From assembly GCA_973895155.1 (NCBI GenBank), contig OZ316892.1:18910001-18974000 (forward strand): DNA of 64,000 nucleotides, given 5' to 3'. Position 1 is the stretch's first letter. Each line of letters begins with the position of its first letter. Position numbers and translations under genes: made by a program. Under the pieces are notes generated by a model. That model had not been told where the DNA came from. It saw nothing but the letters and a program-made list of their open reading frames with translations, and made no database searches. Positions 1-10,655 of this stretch are shown here, piece after piece. The DNA is from Marsupella aquatica (taxonomy: Eukaryota > Marchantiophyta).

Positions 1-2466
1 GTGACTGTAAATGGATCCTGTAAATGTGCAGGGACTCCAGGGAGGTTTGGACAATGCAATCCAGGCCGTGGGGGGAGATCAGGCCGTGGAGGGATCCCAG
101 GCCGTGGGGGGACACCAGGCCGTGGAGGGACACCTAGTAGCGCTTCAGGGATCACCAAGGCAGGAGATAGTAACAAATTTGGTAAAGTAGAAGTGAATTC
201 CGAAGGTTGGATAACTCCCACATGTGATGGTAAGAACCGTTGGCATTCTGACCTAAGAGGAGAAGTATTGCGTTGGTTAGATTTGAGCATTACAGAGTTT
301 AGGAGTCAGAACAAAGCTGATTGGGCTGCTATCTGCAAGGACATTCTTGAACGGTGGGAGTATGTTGGTAATGATGGTAAGGGCCCAGTTGAAGATTGCA
401 TATCAGATTATGCAATGAGGATTTTGAAACAAGAGAGGCATAGGTTGAAAAGGATGTGGATAGACAATGGTTCTAACAGGAGAATGCCACCACCCCCATC
501 ATTGGAACTGGATCAATGGACACAGTTAATCAAAGGGTTCATGTCGGAGGCTGGACAGAGCAAGAGTGAACTGATGTCAAATGCTCGAGGCAAAGTGAAA
601 CACCTTTCACAGGCTGGGAGAGGAAGTTATGCTCCAGTGAAAGAACAATTGGTAAGGCAGTGACATGCCTGATAGTAAGCCTCAAACTTATCATCTTGCT
701 ACCATTATTACATTTTCATTGACAATCAACACTTGGTTTCATTCATATGTATGTTGATGTGGACTGCAGAAGAAATTGACAGGTGAAGAACCATCAGCAC
801 AAGAAGTGAGAGAGGAGTTCATGAAACAAAGGAGTGAGGTGACAAGTGTAACTTCCAAACAGGTGATTATGTTGTAATTCTGTATGTTCTGTGACTATTT
901 GGCCTTGAGCATCAGAAAGAAATGTAGTAGGAAGTAAGCAACCAGTTCTTGGGGACAGTTATCTGAGATATGTAAGCTGTGTTATGACAGGGAACTGTTA
1001 CAACTCTCACAGAGATGTGTGAACGGTTGAAGTCATTAGAGTGTGGACTCCCTCGAGTGGAAAGTAAATTGGCTGATCGTTTGGATATTGTGGAGGCATC
1101 TGTAGCGAACCTTCTTGCATCAGTGGAATCTAATTTCAAGCTTGTGATTGAAAAATTGGGTGGTTCCCAACCAAACAATGAGGGCAACATTGTACAAAGT
1201 GTGCCCTTGTTAACAAAAAAGGGAATTGGCAATCTGACACAGGTATGGAAATGACACCGGCCCATTGTTCATTGTGTCCTATGTTCAAATGTTAGAAGTA
1301 AGTTTTCATGAATTGAGTGAATGGTTTGAATGCAGGAAGAGTGGAGGCAGAGAAGGACCCTGTAATCAGTAAGCAAAAGGGCAAGAAGGTTGCTGAGACA
1401 GGTAACCTGCTATGATCCAGTACATTACATTTGAAAAGTGCATGGAGTTTTGTGAAGCTTAAGCCGGTTGGAGGTAATCTTTTCTGTAAGAACTGGTTGG
1501 ATGAACTGGGATCTGAAGTGACATCATGATTGATGTATCAGGTGATTCAAAGAGCAATAATGAAGAAGATGTGCCCAGTGCCTCAGTGACCATAGCCAAG
1601 GAGGTATCAGGTAAGCTGATGCTTTAAATTCCTCTATATGAATGTTGAGCAACAATTCAGTGGTTAATAGATTCAACGTGAATATTGTGGTGTGTTTATT
1701 GATCAACAGAAGCAGACATGGAGCATATGGCAATGGCAAAGAAGGGGAAGAAGGCTGTTCATAATGGTAAGGAGATAGTGACAACTTTGTGGTTGGTGAC
1801 ATGTACATTTAGCACATGTGATGAGTGATTGACTTATGTTGGACATGACACTGAATTGTAGTTGATGCAGAGTTGACAGACTCTCAACCAAGTGGGAGTA
1901 GGGTGAAGCGACGTCGAAACTTGGGAGCAACATTGGATGCAAGTAAGATTGTAGATGCTTCAATTGAAGCAAGTACAATGTTGGCAGATACTGAGATGAT
2001 GTCACAGGGAAATCCTGCTACACAATCAGAAGTGTCAAATATGGATGCAGATTCTTTGAAGAAGAGTGTAGCCAATTCTCGATCACCAGCACAAAACACT
2101 CGTGCCAAAGTCATGACTCGCAACCAAGGTATGAATAATGTCATGTATAAGCCACCCAGGAAAGCCAAGAAAAACAGCCAGGGTAAGGTGGAGGTGATAG
2201 CCACAGCAGAGCCAGTCCATAATCTTCTATCATGGGAGGATGACTCGCAGGTATGTGTGGGTACAGGCATTTTGCGACCGGATCATGCAAAATTCCATGG
2301 CAAAGTGGTCCCGAATGACCATGTAGTAGTGTTGTTGACTACAGTGATTGTATCTGATTGTAATTTGCCATTTCCGAATAGAGACGATGATCCACCTCAG
2401 GAAATAATTGCAGATGCAGTAGGATCTCTTGTGCTCTGGCCATCAGAGTGTGTTAGTCTGCAGTGA
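1..2466 (+). CDS. CACTA (En/Spm) element protein, Transposase_24-like with DUF8039-like end; 5' end off window
   Basis: Multi-exon gene of a CACTA transposon, probably the DNA-binding accessory protein. Exons I can place with matching phase are 1-651, 770-862 and 991-1242; the last exon is about 1862-2466, and small exons between 1330 and 1800 are unclear. The protein opens with a Gly/Arg-rich repeat (GRGG), followed by a Trp-rich helical domain ending ARGKVKHLSQAGRGSYAPVK and, across the first intron, KKLTGEEPSAQEV. This is the layout of plant Transposase_24 (Ptta/En/Spm) proteins. A coiled-coil-like exon follows. The last exon ends with FHGKVVPNDHVVVLL, LPFPNRDDDPP and AVGSLVLWPSE, resembling the domain annotated DUF8039. 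A poly(A) signal AATAAA lies at 2874-2879. A related C-terminus occurs at 19918-20739, so the family is repeated. Family names are from memory. The start is not in view. Confidence 0.7.
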
Positions 2467-2929
2467 CTAAATGCAAGTGTAGATAGAATCATGTGAATTG
2501 TGTCACATTTTGACATTGCCTTGGAAAGATCCAAGAAATATCTGTACCAATTTTTCCATTTGGTAAAGAGGATGAAGGAGCCGTTGTGTGTGACATTGAT
2601 ATTTCTGAATTCTGTATGTATGAAACAAGTGATTGATGTCAAACTATGGCTCTATGGTGATTGTCTATGATACTTGAATCTGTTTTGTATCATTTCAGTA
2701 TTAGTGTGTATGGTATAGAGGAATACTTTGTGACCTTCTTTGTAGTCTATGAAGTTTGAATCTGTGAATTCATATTAGTGTACATGGTATAGAAGATGGC
2801 TTTCTGAAACTATGTATTCTAATGTTAACATGATGAATGGTGAACTTATAGAGTGAGTTCATTCCAAGTACACAATAAAACATGAATGCAATATGTTATT
2901 TGTGCACAAGAGTGGGTTCATTCCAAGTA

Positions 2930-3294
2930 GTATAGTGGGGTCTTCATCACTCATATCCAGTTGACATGAAAGACTTATACATACCCCACAAAGTATATTT
3001 AAAGACTACCCTCCATAACCTTTTTAGTCGTTCCCAACGACTCACCATCTCAGCCCATAAAAGACTGAAAACGACTCACCAAAGCTACCCACACAAAGAC
3101 TAAAATAGACTGAAAATCCAATCTATTAAACGACTTATAAACCAGTTCTATAAAGGACTCAGTTGATTATAGTAACAAAACATACGACTCGCAGTCCTAT
3201 AAAGGACTGGAGTCCTTCCCAGTCGTTTCCAAGTCCTATACGGTACTGAATAGTCGTTTAATGGGGTCTAAATACCCCCCGGTTTCTACTAGTG
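2930..3294 (+). mobile_element. CACTA-1 right end: subterminal repeats and TIR
   Basis: Dense short direct and inverted repeats of ACGACT/AGTCGT and AGGACT/AGTCCT (about 3025-3260) lead into a terminus ending TAGTG at 3290-3294. The terminus read inward is CACTAGTAGAAACCGGGG. CACTA elements have exactly this arrangement: CACTA ends and transposase-binding subterminal repeats. The next base starts the interrupted ParB-like gene. A 3-bp target duplication (expected gac) cannot be tested because the left end is outside the window. Confidence 0.8.
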
Positions 3295-4886
3295 GACCAA
3301 ACAAGATCCTTACGAAATGCCAATTGAAATAAATTATCATTGGCATTCAGAACCTCAGAATCTTTATGTACACCCCAGTCCTTTAGATTGATTTCAGTGG
3401 CACACTCCTTCTTGAAATCAACATTTGATGATGCTCCATTCTCTACAAATCGCATGTGAATGTAATTCACTCTTTGGATGGTGCTCATTTGTTCACGAAA
3501 TTCAGAGTCTATATTATGACTCCAAGCTAAGTTCCTTGCTTCCTAGATAGACAAGCCTGCAAAGATCCAAGATTGCACTCTCCTATACAACTTGTTGTTG
3601 GGAAATTGTAATGCCAGGTCTGCCTTTGCACAAGCAGAATGATTTCCCCCAATCACGTAATAGTGGTAATCATTCTTTTTTGAGAAATCAAAATCAGCTT
3701 GAGTTGGGCACTCCTTGGGATCAACCAAGAGAACAAAAGGTGCTGCCAATGGACTAGCTCCAGCTGCTTTCATCCTTGTTGTCAACTGTGTAAGAAAGTA
3801 GGGTTGGATATGCCTTACTTGGTACACTGGCAACTCCAAAGATTTCTCCCGAACAGGTGGGTGAAGTTGTGCAATGTCAATTGTGATTGTCTCCTCTTGA
3901 ACTCCACACCTCATCAAAATCCCTTCCTGGTACACCACCCGAGCATCCATAGACATAGATTGAGCCTTCTGCTCCAGATGAGTGGGGCCTTTTTCCAACG
4001 TCTGCTTCTTGGATTTTGGTGGACTTGGTCTTGCACCTTGAGAACCCTTTGGTCCACGTTTCTTTGATGAACTCCGAGTATCGGTAGTGCCCTGTGCTGA
4101 TCCTCCAGTCACAGTTGTCCCCTCTTGTGATCTTGCAATTTGTGAACCAGCACCTGATATTGGAGATGTAACAACCATCTTTCTCGCTAGGACAGAACTT
4201 GGACGAGATCCGGAAGGAGCAAAAGAAGGACCAGACTTTGGTGGACGGGCACTGGCACTCTTCTCTGCTGCTTTTCGAAGAATCTCCCTAGACTTTCAAA
4301 TTGCACTCTTCAATGTGCTGGCATGATGTTCAAACACAAAACCAGCAATGAGCTCTGCAATCTCATCGTAGCTTTCTTCTGTAGACAGATTCTTCACCTT
4401 CTCAATGATCATCTCAATGTCATCAGGCAAGTAACAATGTGCAGCTCTTCCAGAAAATCTCTCACTGTCAACTGCAATCAGTGTAGATGTCTCCTTTGTT
4501 GTGATAAGCATATTGAGGACATCAGTCCCTCGTCGAAAGACATCAATCCGGCCATAATTCACCCAACCAAGACCTCCAGAAGGCAAGGTCTTGTAGATGC
4601 ACAACATCAAAAAAGGCTTCTTCCACGATTCTGTACCCAATGATATTGTCCAGGAAGAGTTTCCAAAATCTGTCAAAGGATGCTCAACAAAAATAGCGTC
4701 TAACACCTTCTCCTGTGATTTTGGTTCAACCATTCTGACTTCCTGAAATCAAGTCCAACAATGCAAAGTCAGCTCTGTTTGTTTTTCAAGTTCAGTTGCA
4801 GAATTCAGGTTCATGATTTCATGAAGCAAGGTTCTTACCTTGACAGTGGAGTTGGAAGTTGAATTTGCAGCGCCTGTTGTTCCCAT
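3295..4886 (-). pseudogene. ParB/sulfiredoxin-like domain protein, disrupted
   Basis: Two-exon minus-strand gene. Exon 1 is 4886-4839, starting ATG at 4884-4886. The intron has GTAAGA...TTTCAG, and exon 2 runs 4742-3295 in one frame. Two in-frame stops break it: TGA at about 4296 and TAG at about 3543. The central part has a basic Ser/Lys/Pro linker. Then come ELPVYQVRHIQPYFLTQL, FVLLVDPKECP, YYVIGGNHSACAKADL and EARNLAWSHN, the pattern of ParB N-terminal-like domains (GGxHR-type motif, here GGNHS). From memory, similar proteins occur in bryophytes and aquatic invertebrates, perhaps with mobile elements. The coding frame ends exactly at the CACTA-1 terminus (KDLVWS), so the C-terminus is displaced beyond the element. 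Both stops can be explained by C-to-T changes (CGA to TGA, CAG to TAG). Function unknown. Confidence 0.6.
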
Positions 4887-5039
4887 TTAGAAGAGTGTCA
4901 CTGGTATTTTTATCCCTGATTTTGGCTTAGCTTATCTCCTTCACCTCCCTGGCAGATGCCTAAGCTGATCGACCCCTCCCCACTTAATGTTGTTTGCAAT
5001 GTCCTCCCCAATTTGGACCTCATCCCTTCGGCAATGGTC

Positions 5040-5590
5040 GATCCTCCCCAGGCCTTCAACTAAAGCTCCCTCTCTCGGCCTTTGACTATTGCTCCCTCCC
5101 TCACAGCGCCTCGACAATTTTCCTCCCCCCCGGCCTTAGCCAATTTCTTCCTCCCCCCCGGCCTTCGCCAATTTCTTCCTCCCCTGGCGCTTCGACTATT
5201 TTCCTCCCCCCGGCCTCGACAATTTTCTCCCCCCGGCCTCCACACGTTTTCCTCCCCCCGGCCTCGACACTTTTTCCTCCCCCCGGCCTGCGCCTCGACA
5301 CTATTTCCTCCCCCAGGCCTTTGCCAATTTTTCCTCCCCTGGCCGGTGCTTCGAGTAATTCCCCTCCCCGAGGCCGACGCTTCTTCCCCGCGCCCCCGGC
5401 TGCGCCTCAACAATTTGTCCTCCCCCCGGACTTTGCCAATTTTGCATCCCTCCCCTGGCCTTCAAAAATTTCTCCTCCCTCCCACAAACTTTGCCAATTT
5501 CCTCTCCCCAGGCCTTCGACAATCCCTCCCCGAAAACTCTCTCCTGAGCACAAACTTGCACGACAGCTTTTGATCTTGTTGTCTCCTAAC
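5040..5590. repeat. C-rich minisatellite
   Basis: Degenerate tandem units of roughly 25-35 bp built on TTCCTCCCCCCGGCCTTCG followed by ACAATTT or CCAATTT. All frames on both strands are open for long stretches, giving Pro/Leu-rich or Gly/Arg-rich translations. That is a composition effect, so I do not call a gene. 4887-5039 holds nothing I recognise. Confidence 0.8.
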
Positions 5591-6470
5591 CAAATTTCTT
5601 CCACTCCCTTCCACGATTAATCCTCCATTCCACGACCGATCTGCGCCTCAACAGCCAGGAAATTACAGAGTTGCACCAGATGTTGGTCCGCCCTCGATTT
5701 TCAGTTCCAGTTTAGGGATTCAACCCAACTCCTATTCAGACCACACCAATCACTGAGGGAAGAGCTTTCCACAGCACCAAGCTTCAGCCCACCATAGCTC
5801 TTCGCCAAGCTTCCTTTCCGTTCGCGCTTTGCAGATGCACGCCCACACTCCAAGCACCTGACAGTCCAATTTGTCTCAAAATTAGCATTTTCTAATTTTT
5901 GGGGTCATGAATTCATGAAGCTTTCGCCACCTCCACTTCAGGAATCCAGGAAGGTCGTAACCCTTCATGAATTCATGAAAGGGAATCAAGTATCATTTTG
6001 AAAGAATCTAGTGAAAAGTCAAAATTTGGGCCAAAAATAACCAATACCATGGGTAATAGAAATACAAGAAAAACCAAGAAAACCCCTAAAAATAGGGGTC
6101 ATCAAAAACATTTTGGTTGCAATTGAATAGTCTCCAAAAACCTCAAAGAAAACATGGGGTAAAAATGACCAATGCATTACTGATACACTATCTTAAGAGT
6201 TTGGCATGAAAACATATGCTAAAAGTAAAAAATAAAATTATGAGAAGCCTCACAATATTTCAGGAGAAGACTTCACAGGAATGAATTAACCAAGTCTGCA
6301 AGAACTCTAATGAGTATTAGAAACCTGAAAACATAAGTAAACCTGTGAGATTTTGAGAAATAATAAACTATTTGTTCATGAAAGATTTCTTTCCTTGCCA
6401 CTAATTCCTAATGAAGGGCGTGGCCCTTTTTCTTATTTTATTGCTAATTAAGTTTTTGAGTTATTTCCAA
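5591..6470. other. AT-rich spacer with TTCATGAATTCATGAA palindromes
   Basis: No gene seen. The palindromic word TCATGAATTCATGA occurs near 5906 and 5963, the second inside a longer near-perfect hairpin (CCCTT...AAGGG). It recurs near 6928 and 10748, so it brackets the composite element that follows and may belong to it. Confidence 0.5.
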
Positions 6471-6474
6471 AATC

Positions 6475-6482
6475 TATAAAAG
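6475..6482 (+). promoter_or_regulatory. TATA box
   Basis: TATAAAAG lies 99 bp upstream of the ATG at 6581, in an otherwise AT-rich leader. It is well placed to drive the ORFs that start at 6581 and 6717. Confidence 0.5.
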
Positions 6483-6580
6483 GGGCTTCGTATTCATGAC
6501 TCTATCTCATTTCTATTTTTCAGTTTGAGTTCATTTGGTGTTCTAGGTGTTCCCTTGTGAGTTTTGTGCAATTTTTGAAA

Positions 6581-7442
6581 TGGCAGCCTGTTATGAGTCA
6601 GACGATTATTTGGATGGTATTTCGGATGATGTTTCCTTCCCGGATTGTCCTTGTCCTGTTACTTCTCCAGATGCTCCTAGTAAAACCACTATTTTGGAGA
6701 TGCTTCCCCCAACTCAATGAGTAAGTTGAAAGGAAAGGCTCTAAGTGTACCAAATATTCAGCAAAAAGTATTTGGTCCTTGCCTTAGTGAGCACTCTGAC
6801 TCTTCGGACTCATCTGAGAGTACAAGTCCCCCTGGCCGTCAAGTATTATCGAATCCTTCTCAAAGGGGGGTTAAATTGGGTGTGCGTTCTGTAGGCCCTC
6901 AACATAGTGGAGAGCTGAAAAAGAGGACTCATGAATTCATGAAGGCCAGATCTGGAGATGTGCCAAAAAGGCCTAGTGAAAGCCCAAAAGTGGATTTTTG
7001 TGCACTCCGGGAAAGTTGTGGTGTGCAACATGCAACAATGAAAGAGAGTGAGTATTCTCGTCCTACATCTTTCAGATTTCAAGAAGGAGTGAGAGTGGAA
7101 ACAAGGAGGCCGCTTGGAACTGAGACTAATTCAAACAAGGAGAGGATCAATTTGAGAAGATCTCCAAGGAACTTTGATCATTTGGCTGAGGTTGGAAGTG
7201 GATCTAAGTAGATATACAACAAGGGCAAGAAGAAGGTCTTTGAGGAGATTCCAAACAAGAGGCCAAGAGAGTCAACCGAAGGTGGTTTCTTTGGGAATTC
7301 AGATCGAAATCGATCAAACTCACTCCTTTTGAGAGTGAAGGAAGAGCCATTGAGTCCTCAAGGGCCTGCTCGAGGGCGGGTGAGGAGGGGTTTGTCTACA
7401 TACCAACTTGATAAACTTGTGGATATATCTTCTTCAATCGAA
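6581..7442 (+). CDS. Unknown Ser-rich and basic ORF pair (probably element-encoded, broken)
   Basis: A 46-codon acidic ORF (MAACYESDDYLDG...) starts at 6581. It ends at a TGA (6718-6720) that overlaps the ATG of a second ORF at 6717. The second is Ser-rich, then basic (INLRRSPRNFD), has an in-frame TAG at 7209-7211, and continues without further stops through KKKVFEEIPNKRPRES and VKEEPLSPQGPARGRVRRG into the gypsy RNase H fragment at 7443. A GTAAGT follows the first ORF at 6721, so splicing is possible. I do not recognise the product. The TATA box and nearby element sequences suggest it is the 5' part of a mobile element. Confidence 0.35.
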
Positions 7443-7619
7443 GGAGCAGTGCTGACTCAGAAGGATGATGAGGGGAATGAGTTTGTTGTGGCTTATGCCA
7501 GTAGATCAAACAATTCAGCAGAGGCTAAGTATAGCTCTTATGAGGGAGAGTGTTTGGCAGCAGTGTGGGCTGTTGCACACTTTCGTTGCTACTTGTTTGG
7601 TAACCCCTTCACCTTGATA
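7443..7619 (+). pseudogene. Ty3/gypsy RNase H fragment
   Basis: The translated stretch reads GAVLTQKDDEGNEFVVAYAS, then AEAKYSSYEGECLAAVWAVA and HFRCYLFGNPFTLI. This is the N-terminal half of a Ty3/gypsy RNase H, with the conserved E in YEGE. Family members continue with TDH; here the match stops after FTLI and joins the inverted block at 7620. It is in frame with the preceding unknown ORF. No gypsy reverse transcriptase, integrase or LTR is nearby, so this is a captured or rearranged fragment. Confidence 0.75.
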
Positions 7620-7804
7620 GATGCAGGTCGACCAGCCGGTCTAGGATAAGCAAGATCTTGATTGCCTAGCTTTTTGATCCTATTCAATCTCTCATTTCCT
7701 ACACAAAAGACCATCTTGAAAGCTTTCCTACACACATCTCTTTGTCCAATCATGTATGTGACATTGGACCTCCCCTCTTCATTTCCGTCTTGCTTGATGA
7801 GCCA
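7620..7804 (-). pseudogene. DUF7869-like N-terminal exon, inverted relative to the main gene
   Basis: Read on the minus strand, a splice acceptor (ATCTTTGCAG) precedes an open exon from 7804 with YMIGQRDVCRKAFKMVF, VGNERLNRIKKLG and YPRPAGRPAS. This is the region that precedes the catalytic-type domain in DUF7869-like element proteins. The remainder of such a protein lies on the plus strand from about 8466. The exon is therefore in the wrong orientation and separated by copia sequence, which suggests a local inversion of about 0.85 kb. Confidence 0.55.
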
Positions 7805-7839
7805 CTGCAAAGATAAAGATCGATCCTGAGATTTTTGCC

Positions 7840-8420
7840 TCAAAAACTTGGAGCGATTTGCAAATGTGAAAAGTACATGCACTATCTAGAATCCAGTCAT
7901 CACTACCTGGATTTGACACTACGTTAAGAGCATAACCTTGACATCACAATATGTCATCATCATCGAGTAAATCTACCTCATGCGAGCTCGATGCCGCGTT
8001 AGCAAAGGCAGTAGGGACCTTTACTCGACAATCCCTTTTCATGTGGCCAAGCTTGCCACAATTCCAACATGCAAGAGGCTTTCTCTCTTGCGATTTCCCT
8101 CTGGATTTAGATCTCCCCCGTGATGTAGATCTAAACCTGTTCAGCCCACGCGCTGCGCTGCTCTTCTCCTGTTCACATTGAGCGCAGTGCCAGAAGAAGA
8201 TGCTATCTGTGATTGACCAAGCTTCTTCTGAGCATCATCAGACAGTAAAGAGCTCACCACCTCATTATACGAAATGGACTTCAAATCTTTGTACAACAAC
8301 ACCTGTTTCAAGCCCTGATATGACAGCGGTAAGGAGCTTAGCAGAAGCAAGGCCTTATCCTCATCTTCTGAGAGTGATGGAGAGCTTGCAGAGAGAGTTA
8401 TGATGGCTAATAAACGACCG
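7840..8420 (-). pseudogene. Ty1/copia gag-protease fragment
   Basis: Minus-strand copia coding piece. The gag C-terminus shows ALLLLSSLPLSYQGLKQVLL, SYNEVVSSLLSDD and ALNVNR, close to the gag at 62436. After one frameshift near 8150 come an SR/KS-rich stretch and a CCHC zinc knuckle (CWNCGKLGHMKRDC). An in-frame TGA follows at 7944-7946, then the protease start DDWILDSACTFHIC. No LTR or polymerase follows. The boundaries are approximate. The TGA sits at the same place as one in the copia element at the right end of the window (see findings). Confidence 0.75.
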
Positions 8421-8475
8421 TCAAATCTCAGCTTGTGTGAAACAAAGATGACAGAGGAGGATATCAAGCCGAACA

Positions 8476-10655
8476 TTGGTATTGAGTTCTTGGTTGAAGT
8501 CTTTTTTTGAGACTCGTGTGGAGACTCTACCAAATAAAGATGTTTCACATTTGCCTGATAATTATTCCAAACTAGAAGTTTGGAAAATATATGATTCAAG
8601 CTATGTGATCACTGATGAGTCATCCAAAATATCATATCGGCAATTTTTGAAAGTATGGTCACAAGACTTTGGGCATGTGAAGATTCCTCCTGTGAATCGT
8701 TTGAGTGCTTGTGCGAACTGTGAAGAATTCAAAACGATTCGAGACAAAGGAGTCTCGGAAACTGAAAAACGTAAGTCATTTTCATTTTTGTTGTTTTGAA
8801 CATGTCTTTGTATTAGATTTGTCAGGAAATCAATTGAGTAATGGGTAAACATTAGGAATGAATTTCAAGCTAACAACTTTGCTCTACCATTTTTGGATTG
8901 ATTGCAGGGAGAGGAGAAATAATGTTACAAAAACATCAAGAACAACAATCGAAAGAGCGGGAAAAACTAGCAAAGCATCGAAAGAAATGTTTCACAAACC
9001 CAGAAAAATATTTGCGAGTTGTGATAGATGGAATGGATCAAAAAAAGACTAGATTACCCCATTGGCCACGTCCTCCAAAATCCGTTGATGAGTCCTGTTT
9101 AATCCAAATGCACGTGGTTGGTTGTCTTCTTTTCCACGGAGCACTATTTTCTAGAGTGTTCCTTAATTATCCAATTCTCCATAATGATGGAAATCTTACC
9201 ATTACTATTTTACAAAGAGTATTCTTAGAATATCAAGAGAAGTATGGGGGCCTTCCACCAGTTTTTTAACTTCAGCTTGACAATACAAGTAGGGAAAACA
9301 AAAACAATTTACTTTTCACATATCTTCACATGCTGGTACAAAAAAAGGTATTTCGAAAAATCAAACTTGGATTCCTCTTAGTTGGACACACCCATGATCA
9401 AATAGATCAGATGTTTAGTAGGTTCTCAAAAAGGCTTGGAAGATTTAAGGCCTTTACCTATGATAGTTTATGTAAGATTATTCAAGAATCTTACCAACCC
9501 CAACCTGAAATTACCCTTTTAAATGAGACATATGATTTTCGAAAATTTTCTTTCTCAAAGCCTGCTTTGATCAGAGAAAGGATACGAAATGTTACGTTTC
9601 ATCACCAATATAAAATTTCTTTTGCTTGTGAAGATGATCAAGTTCCAACACAATGGGGGAAGAAATTTTCCACCGACATGGTTTGGAAACCAGAAGGAGG
9701 TGTTAAATTGTTGAAAGAAGACATGCCACCAAAGGTGATTGGGTGCTCTGATGGGATGCCACTTATCAAGAAAGGAGACAAGAAACGAGATGACGGAAGG
9801 GCGGGAAACCAAGCTCATGTATCATCTTCAGGAAAAATGACGTTGTCCGAAATGGATGATTGTTTGAATGAAATTCAAAAAGGTATATTTGCAGCTCAAA
9901 TATTATTCTCGGAAGAAGAAGTTGTTTGGTGGACTTCTTTTTTTGAGGAACAAAGAGAATTCAATCGATCTCTCTTGCTTGAAGAAAGACCTTTGATCTC
10001 TCCATTTGAATGGCCCAAGGCACAAGGGGATGCAAATGTTGAAGCTCATCTCGGAGCTGAACCTCTTACAACTATATTGAATGAGGAAGAAATTGAAGAG
10101 AGAGTGTACGGTCCAACTAGAGAAATTTATGTTGGTCCATATCGAAATCAAGAAAAGATAGATGCAGAGAAGGAGAATATGGAAGGTGATTTTTTGGATT
10201 TGGAAATCAACACATTTATTTCTGTGGCCGGAGAGAAGTCTGAATCATTTTGGGTGGCTAAAGTAGAAAAAATTGTTCTTCGCGATGAGGCTCACATCCC
10301 AAAGATTATCTCAGTTTTGTGGCATGCAGCAAAGAAAGGATCCGACCCTTGGAAAGGAAAATATCTGCCAGAAGTGTTGAGTTACGAGAAGAAGAAAAGT
10401 GGACGAGGCAAGGGAACCTTGAAACCAGTTTGGTTTTGTCAAGACCTTGATCTGTCTTCAACTACGGTCTTTGCATATAATTTTATGCTAACAAGGTCTG
10501 ATACTCTTTACAAGAAAACAATAGATCGTATTAAAATACGACTCTCAGAATTTCTCAAGGAGAAGCAAGACCAAGAAGGTGAAGGTAGCATAGTTAGAAA
10601 TTATCAACAAGAAACTTCAATGGAAGTTCCTCTAGAAATGAATGGTAGGAATTGA
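8476..10655 (+). pseudogene. DUF7869-like transposon protein, one nonsense codon
   Basis: Exon 1 spans 8476-8770 (true 5' boundary unclear, about 8465), with donor GTAAGT at 8771. Acceptor TTGCAG ends at 8907 and exon 2 is 8908-10655. Markers in order: LPNKDVSHLPDNYSKLEVW, HVKIPPVNRLSACANCEEF, RVVIDGMDQKKTRLPHWPRP, FHGALFSRVF, then an in-frame TAA at about 9267, QLDNTSRENKNN and FLLVGHTHDQIDQMFSRFS. These are the landmarks of the family annotated DUF7869, with acidic residues in DGMDQ, QLDN and GHTHDQIDQ that could form a nuclease or transposase-type active site (inference). The long C-terminal region is acidic and unrecognised. Exactly one stop breaks over 670 codons, so decay is recent or the stop is suppressed. 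The N-terminal exon lies inverted at 7620-7804. Confidence 0.65.

Noticed and set aside
5060-5620. Several overlapping long open frames, Pro/Leu-rich on plus and Gly/Arg-rich on minus
   Set aside because: All frames are open because of the C-rich minisatellite; no conserved domain.
8395-8475. Plus-strand reading with CETKMTEEDIKP as a copia gag start
   Set aside because: The wider copia match is on the minus strand; the short resemblance is not extended on either side.
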